Positions 1 to 12,174 of a stretch of 64,000 nt of DNA are shown in pieces (position 1 is the first letter of the stretch; each line of letters opens with the position of its first letter). The notes beneath the pieces were generated by a model. That model saw only the letters and a program-made list of their open reading frames with translations, was not told where the DNA came from and ran no database searches. Where the stretch lies: assembly GCA_907165065.1 (NCBI GenBank), contig OU015527.1:23449686-23513685 (forward strand), in the 5' to 3' direction. Origin of the DNA: Caprimulgus europaeus. Taxonomy: Eukaryota > Chordata > Aves > Caprimulgiformes > Caprimulgidae. Position numbers and translations under genes: made by a program.

Positions 1-103
1 TATTGATCCAGCCTGTCCAGATCCTTCTGTAGAGTCTTCCTACGTGCAGGTACATCATTATTCCTACCCTACTTCGTGTTGTCTGCCAGCTTACTGAGAG
101 TCA
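1..103 (-). mobile_element. CR1 LINE fragment (RT region)
   Basis: The reverse complement resembles the CR1 reverse-transcriptase stretch just before and after the FADD box. On the + strand it reads CAGCCTGTCCAGATCCTTCT and then TGTCTGCCAGCTTACTGAGAGT. It is cut by the window edge on the left and meets a second, out-of-order CR1 piece on the right. Confidence 0.6.
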
Positions 104-515
104 CGGCTGGGAAGCCCAGAACCGGGTACAGCACTCCCAATGTGGCCTCATCAGTGATGCATAGAGGAGAAGGATCACTTTCCTTGACCTGCTGGCAACA
201 CTTTGGCTAATGCAGCTGCGAATACCATTAAACTTTTTTGCAACAAGGGCATATTGCTGGCTCATGTTCAACGTGGTGTTCACAAGGACCCCCAGGGCCT
301 TTTCTGCTGAACTGCTTTCCAGCTGAACAGCCCCCAGCACGTACTGGTGGCTGGTGGTGTTCCTGCCCAGGTGCAGAATTTTGCATTTCCCTCCGCTTTC
401 ATGAGGTTGCTATCAGCCCATTTCTTCTGCCTGTTGAGGTCCCTCTGGATGGTAGCACAACCCTCTGGCCTGTCAGTCACTCTTCCCAGTTTGATGTCAT
501 CAGTGCTGTACATGT
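104..515 (-). mobile_element. CR1 LINE fragment (RT to C-terminal ORF2)
   Basis: On the - strand, broken frames match CR1 ORF2: a [12 protein letters not shown]-like stretch, then LGVLVN..LNMSQQ, ASRSR.VILLLYASLMRPH and a FWA.Q end. The 3' tail is missing. Relative to 1-103 the parts are out of element order, so the two are either separate insertions or a rearranged copy. Confidence 0.75.
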
Positions 516-1707
516 GTGTTTTTGATAATTACTCTCTCAACCTTTAGATATCTTAAGTGTTTTGTGAGATGTGCTTTATTGATGTTGAGGCTCAAGGAGT
601 TGTGTGATTTGACAGCCTCTTGCAGAACACTTTTTGTGTGCATATTTGACCAGAGTATCATAAATGGCTGTATTTAGTGCATTAATTAATCCCTAAGCTG
701 ATCCCACAACATATTGATTTTCCTGTGTTATTAGAAGCAAAGTACTTCAGCCTGGAGGCGTAGCTGCAGTTCTTTTGTTGAGCTGGCTATTGTTTGTGTG
801 CCCTGTTGTTGCTTAAGCTTAAGCTTGTTGCTTAAAGTCTTAGATGAAAAGTGGGTTCTCTGCTTTAGCTGAAGACAGAACTCAAGTAATCCTTGCTCAG
901 TTCCATTATTTCAATGCATAAGAAACAGGAAAAGTGATTCAGATACAAGAAATCAAGAAATTACTACATGTGATAGACTTTGATATCAATCACCATAAGC
1001 TGTGACCACCTTTTTTTTTTTTTTCTTTTGAAGGTAATGGTGGTTGAAGGTGAGATTTCTGCTTCTGTCTTGTTCACTTGGTACTGTGTATAAAATGTTC
1101 TAGTGACTAAATCAAGAACAATAAATTATTATAATGTGCTTTGTGAACCTGTGGTTAATGCAGAGCTTTCTTTTTTGTAGTTCATTTCTGGAAATTGATA
1201 ATTTAATTACTGTTCTTTTAAAAGATTCACTGTTTCATTTGTATAGCATCACATTAAAATATTGTTGCTTTATTTTGCGTGCTATTTTGAATTTTATTTT
1301 GAATTCCAGTTTCTTGGCCACTTCTTTTTCTTTTGATTCCCCTCAGCCTGTTCAGTAAGATGTCTTCATGCTGGTTGCTGTTGGCTGTTTTGGTTTTTTT
1401 CACTCCTTTGTTTTGTATTGTTGTTTTCTGCTATGTCTGAATGAGGCTATATGGTATAAAATAGCGTGTTTACATTGCCCAGTCTGATTTGCATCTCCCT
1501 TTCTCTCCCTTCACTCCTGTCTTTGCAATTAATCACATCTTTTTTTACTTCACTACTTCTATTCCTTTGGGATCTCTTACCCCAAACTGAAAACAAAACA
1601 GTGGTATCAAGATTCCACATAATGAATCTAACTGACTGTAATCTTGTCATTGAATCTCTCATCCTTACTTTTTTCCCTTGTTGTCTAGTGTTCTTGTGTA
1701 TTGCATC
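516..1707. other. Unassigned, presumed PAM intron 1
   Basis: I recognise no gene or repeat family. There is a poly-T run at about 1011-1024 and a perfect 14-bp palindrome, GCTTAAGCTTAAGC, at 811-824. The open frames here are short and unremarkable. Confidence 0.5.
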
Positions 1708-2359
1708 TGTGGTGGTTTCACTTGGCTAGCACTTGGCTAGCAGACAGACACAGCTGCTCGCTCACTACCTGCCCATGCTACAGCGTGTAAGGAGGAGAAT
1801 TGGAGGGGTAAGGGTAAAGAAACTTGTAGGTTGATATGAGAACATTTTAATAATTGAAGTAAAATAAAACTTAAAATTACGATTATGATAATAATAATAA
1901 TGTAATAATAATAATGTGCACATGAGTGATACACAGTGTAATTGCTCACCACCCACTGACCAAGCCTCCCCATTCCTGGATAACGATCCTGGAGTGACAA
2001 TCCTGAAAGTGTAAACCACAGTCCTGGAAGACTGAGAGCCAGAGAGAGAGTGAACCCCTCCAAGAGAGAGACCCTCATTAATAGACTGAAAATGATATTA
2101 TATGATATGGAATATTGCATTGGCATATCCAAGTGCCAGTCTAGTTTATTAATTTTACTATTTCACCCCCCTCCTGCCCACCAGCCCTTGCACCTGCAGA
2201 CTAGCAAAACACAAAGTCCTTCAACTTGAAGTGACAACTGAGAATATTAGCATGTTATCAATGTTCTTCCCATAACAAATCCCATACTGAAACCAAAACA
2301 CAGCACTATTCTAGTTACTAAAAAGAAACCTAGCTCTGTCCCAGCTAAAAAACAGGACA
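1708..2359 (-). mobile_element. Solo LTR, ERVL-like, 652 bp
   Basis: The + strand begins TGTGGTGGTTTC and ends CAGGACA, matching the ends of the LTR at 15006-15622 and of the provirus LTRs near 27.5 and 33.5 kb. The flanks are GCATC and TCATC, a 5-bp duplication with one difference. It includes an (ATA)n-rich stretch around 1888-1915. By comparison with the provirus the element is oriented antisense to PAM. It is a fossil, more diverged than the 15-kb copy. Confidence 0.75.
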
Positions 2360-2364
2360 TCATC

Positions 2365-3057
2365 ATATCTAAAATTGTATGGAAAACTCTTCAAACAGTG
2401 CTGCCCCACTTTTTTTTCTCTCTTTCTTTTTCTTTTTTTCTTTTTTTTTTTCCTTCTTTTCTCCCAAATGTAAAATTTGGTTGTGCAGGATCTAATCTTA
2501 AGTACCAGGTGCATTATACTTTTATCTATGTCTTATCCATCCAGCTGATGAAACTAGTTAAAAACAAAGTGTGTAGACTAAATTGGCCCATTTTCTAAGC
2601 AGAACGTACAGATGTTAGACATACCTGTATTTATCTCACTACAGATGTAATTTCTTTGCTTTTTTAGGTAATTCCAGATTTTTTTTTTCCCCTCCTCTTT
2701 TGTGGTCAACATTCTAAAAGCCATTAATTATCACATATTCCTTTGTAACAAGCTGTGTTCTGGTGTTTTTCACTATTACCATGCTTTTCAGTTTGAATTG
2801 AAAGCTACTGTAAAGAAACCCTCGTATTTCAGATGAAGAAGGACTATTAATTATTAGATTTTTCAGTAGCTTTCTTTTATCAATTCATATACCAGGTAGA
2901 TGTTTGTAACAGACTCGGTGTAACCAACCTCAGACTTCTTGAAGCTGGCAAAAAATGTTTGTTTTTATTTCTAGTCACTGGAAAATATCTTTTCAGATTA
3001 AAAAATATTAAGTGGGTATGTTGTAATTCTATGTTTGTTAAAATACAAGGCTATCAT
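2365..3057. other. Unassigned; polypyrimidine tract
   Basis: The only distinct feature is a nearly pure T/C tract at about 2407-2463. The remainder is AT-rich with no family I can name. Confidence 0.5.
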
Positions 3058-4739
3058 CAAGGCTGAGGTGCTCAGTGATTTTTCTGTCTCAGACCTCACC
3101 GACAAGGCTCGTGCCACACTGTCCAAGTCCTAGAAAGCAAAGGAACGGTCTAGGAGGATGAAGAAACATCCACTGTAGAAGAAGATCAGGTTTGGGAGCA
3201 CCTAAGGAACCTGAAGGTGCACAAGTCCATGGGACCTGATGAGATGCATCCATGGGTCCTGAGGGAACTGGCGGATGAAGTTACAAAGCTGCTATCCATC
3301 ATATTTGAGAAGTCCTGGCAGTCTGGTGAAGTTCCTGCAGCCTGGAAAAAGGGGAACATAACTCCCATTTTTAAAAAGGGAAACAAGGAAGACCCGGGGA
3401 ACTACAGGCTGGTCAGTCTCACCTCAGTGCCAGGCGAGATCATGGACCAGATACTGATGGAAACTATGCTAAGGCACATGGGAAATGAGAAGGTGATTGG
3501 TGACAAACAGCATGGCTTCACCAAGGGCAAATCATGCCTGACCAATTTGGTGGCCTTTTATGGTGGGGTTACAACATTGGTGAATAAGGCTAAACCAACT
3601 GATGTCATCTACCTGCACTTGTGCAAGGCGTTTGACACTCTCCCACATGGCATCCTTGTCTCCTTGGTTTCATAGATAGACCACTTGGTGGATAAGGAAC
3701 TGGCTGGATGGTCGCACTCAAAGAGCTGTGGTCAACAGCTCAGTGTCTGAGTGGAAACAGGTGAAGAGTGGTGTCCCTCAAGGGTCGGTATTGGGACTGG
3801 TGCTATTGAACATCTTTGTCAGTGACATGGACAGTGGGATTGAGTGCACCCTCAGCAAGTTTGCCGACAACACCAAGCTGTGTGGTGTGGTTGACACACT
3901 GGAGGGACGGGATGCCATCCAGAGGGACCTTGACAGGCTTGAGAGGTGGGCCTGTGCTAACCTGATGAAGTTCAACAAGGCCAAATGCAAGGTCCTGCAC
4001 CTGGGTTGGGGCAATCCCAAACATAAATACAGGCTGGGCAATGAGTGGCTTGAGACCAGCTCTGAAGAGAAGGACTTGGGAGTGGTGGTGGATGAGAAGC
4101 TGAACATGAGCCGGCAATGTGCGCTTGCAGTCCAGAAGGCCAATAACCATATCCTGGGCTGCATCAAGAGAAGCGTGGCCAGCAGGTTGAGGGAGGTGAT
4201 TCTCCCCCTCTACTCCCACCTGGAGTACTGCATCCAGTTCTAGAGCTCCAAACACAAGAGAGACATGGACCAGTTAGAACAAGTCCAGAGGAGGTCCACG
4301 AGGATGATCCAAGGGCTGGAGCACCTCTCCTGTGAGGACAGGCTGAGAGAGTTGGGGCTGTTCAGCCTCAAGAAGAGAAGGATATGTGGCAACCTTATAG
4401 TAGCCTTCCAATACCTGGAAAGGACTTACAGGAAAGCTGGGGAGGGACTTTTTACAAGGTCAGGTAGTGACAGAACAATGGGAAATGGCTCTAAACTGAA
4501 AGAGGGGAGGTTTAGATTAGATATTAGGAAGAAATTCTTCACTGTGAGGGTGGTCAGACACTGGAACAGGTCGCCCAAGGAAGCTGTGGATGCCCCCTCC
4601 CTGGAAGTGTTCAAGGCCAGGTTGGATGAGGCTTTGAGCAACCTGGTCTAATGGAAGGTGTCCCTGCTTATGGTAGGGAGGTTGGAACTAGATGATCTTT
4701 AAGGTCCCTTCCAACCCAAACCATTCTATGATTCTATGG
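3058..4739 (+). mobile_element. CR1 LINE, 5'-truncated, sense to PAM
   Basis: This is a non-LTR retrotransposon copy truncated inside ORF2 at its 5' end and complete at its 3' end (CCATTCTATGATTCTATGG). RT parts visible in order are [57 protein letters not shown] and then FADN where active copies have FADD. The C-terminal part follows, ending LEVFKARLDEAL. Frames are broken by a frameshift between about 3675 and 3728 and by a TAG at 4241-4243 in place of a Trp codon, so the copy is dead. It is one of only two CR1 pieces here on the PAM sense strand. Confidence 0.93.
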
Positions 4740-5276
4740 AAATCCAGTGTATTCCTCCTCCCTCTGTTCTTCAGAGCTCTTGTTTGTCAAGTGTGTGTAC
4801 CGTATGGTCTGAAAAGAAAGGCATAATTTATTGGGTAACATGAATAAAGATGTACGGTGTCTTACAAAGGTGCTGAACAGTTACTGTTGCATAAATATAC
4901 CTTAAAGATTAAAGGCAATGAAGCCTTCTGGTTTTATAGTTGCATTAACCTTTTTTCAAGTATATCATGCTTGACTTTTTTTGAAGTTATTTTTGGTTTT
5001 TATCACGTACAGTCCTTTTTATGTTTTGAAGTTTTCTATAGTTCACTAGTGAAGATTATTTAGATAGCAGAAATGAAGACATGAAAATTTACATTAAAAA
5101 TAATTATGCTTGCATCACTGCTTGCATGAATAATTTTGGATAGCTTTGGCATGTTTATGGCAAGCTGAAACTAAGATGAAGTCTATTTTTAGATGCGAGT
5201 GACTGAATCTTTGTGTCATTCTTCAGTGAATAAAATATGGAAGTTTAACAATAATTAACCTGATCAGGTTTTTATA
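4740..5276. other. Unassigned spacer between two CR1 copies
   Basis: AT-rich sequence with short frames only. It separates a + strand CR1 from a - strand CR1, so the two copies point tail to tail. I recognise nothing in it. Confidence 0.5.
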
Positions 5277-7445
5277 TCACAGAATCACAGAACGGTAGAG
5301 GTTGGAAGGGACCTCTGGAAATCATCTAATCCAATCCCCCTGCCAAAGCAGGTTCCCTACAACAGGTTGCACCGGAAAGCGTCCAGGCAGGTTTTGAACA
5401 ACTCCAGAGAAGGAGACTCCACAACCTCTCTGGGCAGCCTGTCCCAGTGCTCTGCCATCCTCACAGTAAAGAAGTTTTTCCTTAAGTTTGTCTGGAACTT
5501 CCGTTGTTCCAGTTTTTGCCCATTGCCCCTTGTCCTGTTACCAGCCACCACTGGTAAGAGCCCGGCCCCATCCATTTGGCCCCCACATTTCAGATCTTTA
5601 TAGACACTGGTGAAGTCCCCTCTCAGTCTTCTCCAGGCTGAAGAGTCCCAGCTCTCTCAGCCTCTCCTTGTAAAGGAGATGCTCTAGGCCCCTCATCATC
5701 TTTGTGGCCTCTGCTGGACTCTCTCCAGAAGATCCCTGTCCGTCTTGAACTGAGGAGCCCAGAACTGGACACAGTGTTCCAGATGTGGCCTCACCAGGGC
5801 AGAGTAGAGAGGGAGGAGAACCTCCCTCGACCTGCTGGCCATGCTCTTTTTAATGCACCCCAGGACACTGTTGGCCTTCTTGGCCACAAGGACACACTGC
5901 TGGCTCATGGCCAGCCTGCTGTCCACCAGCACACCCAGGTCCTTTTCCACAGAGCTCTTCTCCAGCAGCTCAGCCCCTAACCTGTACAGGTGCATGTGGT
6001 TATTCCTCCCCAGGTGAAGGACTCTGCACTTGCTCTTGTTGAACCTCATCAGGTTCCTTTCTGCCCAGCTCTCCAGCCTGTCTAGTTCTCGTTGAATGGC
6101 AGCACAGCCTTCTGGTGTGTCAGCCATTCCTCCCAACTTCATACCATCAGTAAACTTGCTGAGGGTTGACTCTATCCCTACACCCAGGTCGTTGATGAAG
6201 ATGTTAAACAAGACCAGACCCAGTACCGACCCCTGGGGAACACTGCTAGTTACAGGCCTCCAACTAGATTCTGTGCCACTGATCACAACCTTCTGAGCTC
6301 TGCCAGTCAGCCAGTTCTCAATCCATCTCACCATCCATCTCATACCTTCTGAGCTTTGCTACGAGATGTTGTGGGAGACAGTATCAAAAGCCTTGCTGAA
6401 ATCAAGGTAGACAACATCCACTGCCTTCCCCTCATCTACCCAACTGCTGATGACATCATAGAGTGCTACCAGATTGGTCAAGCGTGATTTCCCTTTAGTG
6501 AAACCATGCTGAATACTTCTGATAAACTTCTTTTCTTCTAGCTGCTTCGAGATGGTATCAAGAATGAGCTGTTCCATCACCTTCCCTGGGATAGAAGTGA
6601 GGCTGACTGGCCTGTAGTTGCCCAGATCCTCCTCTTGCTCTTTTTGAAGACTGGAGTGTCACTGACTGTCCTCTAGTCTTCAGGCACCTCTCCTGTCATC
6701 CAAGACCTTTCAAAGATGATAGAGAGCAGTTTAGTAATCAAGTCCACCAGCTCCTTCAGCACTCCTGGGTGCATTGTATCAGTGCCTATGTACTTGTGTA
6801 TATTGATTTTGTTTAGACTTATCTCTGACCAGTTCTTCCTCACCCAAGGGCAGTCTTCCTCCAGATTCTCTCTCTTCCCTCTAGCTTCTGGGGTTCTTGA
6901 GGGGCACTTTTAGCTGTAAAGACTGAAGCAAAGAAGGCGTTCACTATCTCTGCCTTCTCAGCATCTCCTGAAACCAGGGCACCTGCCTCATTCAGCAGTG
7001 GGTCCGCATTTTCCCTGGTCTGCCTTTTGTTACTAATGCACTTAAAAAACCCTTTTTTGTTGTTTTTAACCTCCTCTGCCAGAATTAATTCCAAGTGGGC
7101 CTTAGCCTTCGTAGTTGCATCCGTGCAGGCCCTGACTGCATTCGTATGTTTCTGTCAGGTGACTAGACCCTTTTTCCACATTTCATGGACCTTCCTCTTC
7201 CCTTTGAGTATTTCCATGAGCACCGTGCTCATACATGTGGGTTACCTGCCACTCTTGACTGATTTCTTAGGGATGCACTGGTCTTGGGCTTGGAGGAAGT
7301 GGTGCTTGAGTGTTAACCAATTCTTGGGCCCCCTTACCTTCCAACACTTTAGTCCATGGGATACTCCCAAGTAGGTCCTTGAGGAAGTCAAAGTTGGGTC
7401 AGAGTTGAGGGTTACAACTCTACTTACTGGCTTGCATCTTCCACT

Positions 7446-8132
7446 TCAGGATCCATCAGGATCCATCTTCCATGAGATCATGAACTCCACCATCTCATCA
7501 TTATTGTAACCCAGGCTGCCGCCAACCTTCACATCCCGAGCTAGCCCTTCCTTGTTAGTAAGAACAAGGTCCAGAAACACACCTCTCCTTGTCGGGTCTT
7601 CCATCATCTGCATCAGAAAGTTATCCTCCATGCATTGTAGGAACCTTTTGGACTACATCTGCCTGACTGTGTTGCTTTTCCAACAAATATCAGGGTGATT
7701 GAAATCCTCCATGAGAACCAGGGCCTCTGATCTTGAGGTTACTCTCAACTACCTGTAGAAGGTCTCATCCTCCTCCTCATCCTGATCAGGCAGCCTATAG
7801 CAAACACCCACAGCAGTGTCACCTGTGTTAGCACACCCCTTAATTTTCACCCATAAGCTCTCCACTCGTTCATCATGCTTCTCTAGGTGGAGCTGGATAC
7901 ATTCTAGTTGCTCTCTCACATAAAAGGCAACCCCACCACCCAGCCTTGCTGGCCTGTCTTTCCTGAAGAGGACATGTCCATCCATTACAGTACTCCAATC
8001 ATATGAGCTGTCGCACCATGTCTCTGTGATCCCAGTGAGGTCGTGGCACTGTGACCACACACAGGTCTCCAGTTCTTCCTGTTTATTCCCCATGCTGCGA
8101 GCATTGGTATACAAACACTTAAGAGAGGACAA
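7446..8132 (-). pseudogene. CR1 ORF2 endonuclease remnant
   Basis: The main open piece at 7749-8132 encodes an AP-endonuclease-like N-terminus with LKCLYTNARSMGNKQEELE, the TGITETW block carrying the catalytic Glu, and RLGGGVAFYVRE. A second piece at 7446-7631 carries the C-terminal end, DPTR..VFLDLVLTN, with a degraded SDH motif before EMVEF. In active elements this domain nicks the target DNA. Here it is in separate frames and dead. Confidence 0.85.
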
Positions 8133-8482
8133 GAGAATGGAGCATCCAGGTATCCCCAGGGGGATGCAAGAGGACCTCCTATAGTTCTACACACCCTTGA
8201 GATGACTGACCCCCTGGCTCCAGTCATGGGAGACAGCTAAGGAAGACAAGACTTGTCACTCTGACAGTTGGCCTGTGCCATTCCCCAGTCTACTGCAATG
8301 GCTTCAGCACTGCTACTTTGGACCCCACCCCCCCAAGCCATTCAGTTTAAAGCCCACTATAGCAGGTCAGCCAGCTTGCTGCCCAAGATTGCCCTGCCTC
8401 TTCTAGACAGGTGGATCCCATCCCTCCCTAATAGATTATAATCTGTATACAAAGTCCCATTATCATAAAAACTAAAACCCAC

Positions 8483-8734
8483 TCACTGACACCAGCCACG
8501 TAGCCAGGAGTTTATGTGCATTGTGCATTTATTTCTGACCTTCCACTTTCCTCCAACAGGCACAATAGAAGAGGAGATTACTTGATCATTGATTTTTTTC
8601 ACTTGTCTACCCAGGGCTTTAAAATCTTCCTTGATTCTGCCCATGTTGTGCCTTGTAGCATCATTGGTGCCCACATGAAAAACCAACAGCAGATAATGTT
8701 CTGGTTTTTTGACTAGTTGTGGCACCTTCAACAA
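8483..8734 (-). pseudogene. CR1 ORF1 remnant, SGNH/esterase-like segment
   Basis: An 83-codon open stretch inside the long CR1 contains LLLVFHVGTNDATRHN, then KEDFKALGRQVKK and IVPVGGKW. The GTND block is the conserved box of the SGNH-hydrolase-like domain known from ORF1 of some CR1-clade elements. It lies upstream of the endonuclease in the expected order. It is a partial domain with no functional start or end. Confidence 0.65.
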
Positions 8735-8745
8735 ATAAGATGCAA

Positions 8746-9900
8746 TATGTTATAAATAGTTCAGTGGAAGTCTAGTGACAACAGGCATGTGGCCAGCATG
8801 GCTTCTTAGTCTGTGTGTAAACACTTTTGTTTCATAAGAAGCCCTTTTGGTACATGTGTCCTGAGATGGAAGTGATTTTTCATAAAACACATAAATTTTA
8901 ATAGTGTTTAATGTCAGAATCCACCCTGTCTATTTCATCCTTACAGAAGTATTTTGATTATGTTTTTCAGGGGCTGGGAGATAGTTAGTTTTAGGTGGTT
9001 TCTTTCTATTAATACTTATTTTAAAATAATTATTATATAATGTATTCCAAGGATTTTGCTTGTTATTAGTACTTGAAATTTTTCTTTTGCCAGACTTGAA
9101 TTCTGAGTAAAAATAATATTATATGTCTTCATTAATACACAGTGTGATTTTTTAGCATACTTATAAAAAAATGAAAAATTTTGAAATTAAAATGTTGCAT
9201 CAACTAAAAGGGTAAGTAAGGACAGTTAAAGTTAAAGCAATGAGGAGAATAATGGTTTGCACTAATACAACCTCAATATATGAAAGGGTAGAAAAGTATG
9301 TAACTGATGTAAAGCAGTCATCTCAGTAGTTTTTGTTGCAATATTTCAAAAAATAATTTATAAATATCAGTTTTCTGACATAGATATTAAAAGTAACTAA
9401 GTATATAAGAAACAGATATCTTAAGGTATAAGTATAAGGTATAATATAAAGGTGTATTACAAGTTGTATTAAAAGAAAAATATTCTCCTAGCCTGCAATG
9501 TGTGCAGAAACATTTAGTGATAGTTGATAGAATTTGCAAACCTTGATTCTTGCCATGTCAGTGTTTGGGATTTTTTTGCTGCTTGTAGAACACCTTATAC
9601 TAGGTTTGTGTGTGTGAAATAGTCCATGCTTTGCCTTTTGTGTTTTTTATATTTCTTCCTGTGATGTAAAATATGTTGCAGAGTGTGTTTTGTCTATGAG
9701 TATGAAACTTACCAGTTTCTGACCCTGTATGGATGGGAGGGGAGGAAAAGGAGGAATCAACAGACTTGATGCATTCTTCACTGGGTTGGGCTAAAGCTTG
9801 TGAAAGAGCTTACTAATGTATTAAAATGCCTCAACAGGGATTTGCTGAAAACTAATGATGTAATGTTTTAGTCTTCCTTTATCTGCTTCTATTTTTACAG
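8746..9900. other. Unassigned, presumed end of PAM intron 1
   Basis: Strongly AT-rich with no repeat family or frame of note. It ends in the pyrimidine tract that may be a splice acceptor for the leader exon. Confidence 0.5.
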
Positions 9901-10336
9901 GTTCTGAAGGATGACTGATGCTAGTTTCTGCAATACCACTTGGAGTCTCTGGCACTGTGGATTGATATGTAACATGCAGATTTAACTGCACAAGCTGGGG
10001 AGAAAGCATCAGGAGTGCTACTTCTTTTCAGCTCCTTAAGTGGACAGAAGTACAGTGTCATCCATCTGCAAGGAAAAAAGATTCTTCAACAGATTTTTAC
10101 AGCTAATAATAAGGACAACATAGCATCATCCACCTTCTTGATTTACAGCACATCACCTTCCAAGATAGATCGTCTGTCAGAAGCTGGAGGATGCCTGCAG
10201 ATCATATAATAATGAAGTACTGAATTGGTACTGCTGCTGTTGATGCTGCTGCTGCCTAATTGTCAAGATCACATCGGGTAGAACTGCACTGCCCTTTCTC
10301 TGTTCCCTTAATTGGGCCAGGAACAGCAGGGTGGAC
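9901..10336 (+). other. PAM: Candidate 5' UTR exon sequence upstream of the PAM start
   Basis: A pyrimidine-rich stretch ending in TTTTTACAG at 9892-9900 would make a good splice acceptor for an exon running into the start codon. A second candidate acceptor is the pyrimidine run near 10291-10311 ending in AACAGCAG at 10329. Which is used, if either, cannot be decided from sequence alone. If the longer form is real, the leader holds several upstream ATGs, including a 64-codon open frame at 10015-10209, and a CTG-rich stretch near 10230-10256. I see no CpG-rich promoter here, so the transcription start is probably left of the window. Confidence 0.35.
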
Positions 10337-10428
10337 ATGGCTGGCCTTGTTAACAACCTGCTAATACTCTTTCTTATTTTTCAAAACATCTGTTTGGGTT
10401 TCAGAAGTCCACTTTCTGTCTTCAAGAG
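10337..10428 (+). CDS. PAM: PAM first coding exon: signal peptide and pro-region
   Basis: The exon encodes residues 1-30 and two bases of codon 31. It opens with a hydrophobic signal peptide (Met-Ala-Gly, then a Leu/Ile/Phe-rich core to about residue 20), followed by FRSPLSVFKR, which is the conserved PAM pro-region ending in a dibasic cleavage site. The start ATG has G at -3 and G at +4, a good initiation context, and the MAG start matches mammalian PAM. The exon ends at AAGAG|GTGGGT, so the Arg of the Lys-Arg pair is split by the intron. The signal sequence directs the enzyme into the secretory pathway. Confidence 0.95.
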
Positions 10429-11372
10429 GTGGGTTACACAGTAAGACCTTATATGTTGAATGCATGCAGTCACTTATGATATTATGGAAGCATGAAAAAG
10501 CATGTGCTAGATAAAAATATGTATTGTATTTGTTAGGTTTTGCTCATTTGCTCTGAATTTTCTTTCTGCAATTTTGAAATGGCAGAATTTGATGACAGAA
10601 ACTTGTTATATTGAAGACAGAAACTCTTTGTTTTATCCATAGGTTGTTCTATAAAATTTGAATTTAGGATGATAAAATAACACTTAATAGAACTTTGTAG
10701 ATAATTCCACAGGTGTATTTGAAAATACACAGGGAGTACATATATTTTAGCTGCTTAAGTTAGCTTGCAGTATAAAATGATGTTTTAATGAGAAGGCATC
10801 AGCTAGCTTAAAACTGGACAATCCTGGGAAATACGGGGGGGATTTGAATGCAAAATTGCATCAGTAAACTTCAGTGTAGTGTGGACAAGAGAAGTAGCCT
10901 CCTACCTCTCCAAAAATGTGTTTTACTGTTCGTGAGGTATATTGAGCACTGTAGTTACCATGTTACTTCCCTTTCCCATTACTTAAATTTAGTCTGTATT
11001 GGATTATACATCAGGCACATAGCCTTAAAAAAAACCCCAAACTATGATGAATGGTTAACAGTACTTGACATTTTCTAGTGAATTAGTTTTCCATCTATAT
11101 GTCCATGTACCTCAGACAATTACTTAGATGAGATGACAAGTTACGTTTTCAGATGTTTTCCAGACCAGTCTGTCTGATTGCTCAGAGGAACTACTTCAGT
11201 AAGTGCTTGATAACTAAGATATTTTCTTCAGCTTCTGAAGGAATTTAATTTCCAGATCACTCCTGGAGCTACCTAGATTGCCAAACTAGTTTACAAGTTC
11301 TGAAGACTTTTCTGTTTAGAAAGACATAACAAAAATCAATATTATTAAAAATCTTTCCTCCTTTTTTATAAG
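10429..11372 (+). other. PAM intron after first coding exon (944 bp)
   Basis: AT-rich, no repeat recognised. It is bounded by GTGGGT and by TTTATAAG. Confidence 0.85.
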
Positions 11373-11493
11373 GTATAAAGATACTACCAGATCTGTTTCC
11401 ACTGAATGCCTTGGAAGTGAGCAGCCACTGATTTCACTTGGTCTGTCAGATTTTGCATTGGATGTTCGCATGCCTGGAGTGACACCTAAGCAG
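11373..11493 (+). CDS. PAM: PAM exon: start of PHM core
   Basis: The exon encodes Arg31 to Gln71 and ends on a complete codon. It contains STECLG with Cys43, partner of Cys182 in the known PHM fold, and the strongly conserved DFALDVRMPGVTPKQ stretch at the start of the first beta-sandwich of PHM. The acceptor is TTTTTTATAAG|G and the donor CAG|GTGAGA. Confidence 0.97.
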
Positions 11494-12174
11494 GTGAGAG
11501 AAACAAAGTTTTTCTTTTTGCCACTTACTCCTTTTTTATAAGCTAGGAAAATAAAGTTTTGCCTACAATATTACTCACATGAAATGAACAGAAAAAACAG
11601 GGTAACTCTTATAAATGTATGTATGTCCAGAGAAAAGGAGGAAACAGATGCATAATCTCAAATGAGAAACAAATATTTTAATCTGATTAATTTTATTTGT
11701 AAAGTGTTGGTTTCATAAACTGAATTGCTGAAGTTTATTAAAACAAGCAATATGAGTTTTATTAAAGTGAGATATTTCCAGCTGTGCTAGTAAGACGTAC
11801 ATTTATTTACACCAAATCTCAAATGATACCTCCGTGAATTTAGTTACATTAAACTGAACATTGCTTTCACGTAGGCAAGCTGAGAGGAAACAACCAAAAG
11901 GCATTTTGTAAGGGCAATAATTGTGACCCAGTAAAATAAAATATTCCAGGAAAGCTACTATAAACAAGCTATAACTATGTAGTCTTTCAGGTTGGAAGTT
12001 GCTTATCCTCTTCTGAGCCAAGTGAGTAAAAATGAAGACAATAATTAAGATTTTTAACATTAGCATTAGCATTTTTAAGATTAACATAAAAGTCTTGAGT
12101 TTCTACTGTTATTTTCACTTGTAGTTTCATTAAGCAAGATAAACAATTATAAATGGGTTTGGGTTTTTTTGCAG

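Larger units (their letters stand above)
5277..8745 (-). mobile_element. Long CR1 LINE with ORF1 remnant, endonuclease and RT
   Basis: At about 3.5 kb this is the longest CR1 here. Its 3' tail lies at 5277. Reading leftwards from 8745 there is an ORF1 remnant with the HVGTND box of the SGNH/esterase-like domain (8734-8483). Then comes an apurinic-type endonuclease (8132-7446) with NARS, TGITETW and LGGGVAFY blocks. Then RT (7094-5357) with [30 protein letters not shown] and SVPQGSVLG. The RT box reads FTDG rather than FADD, and the usual SDH of the endonuclease end is replaced, so it is inactive. Several frame changes are present. Full-length avian CR1 is about 4.5 kb, so roughly 1 kb of the 5' end is missing. 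Confidence 0.93.

Noticed and set aside
1737-2132. 131-codon - strand open frame with an Ile/Tyr run
   Set aside because: It is made by an LTR and its ATA-rich microsatellite, not a host gene.
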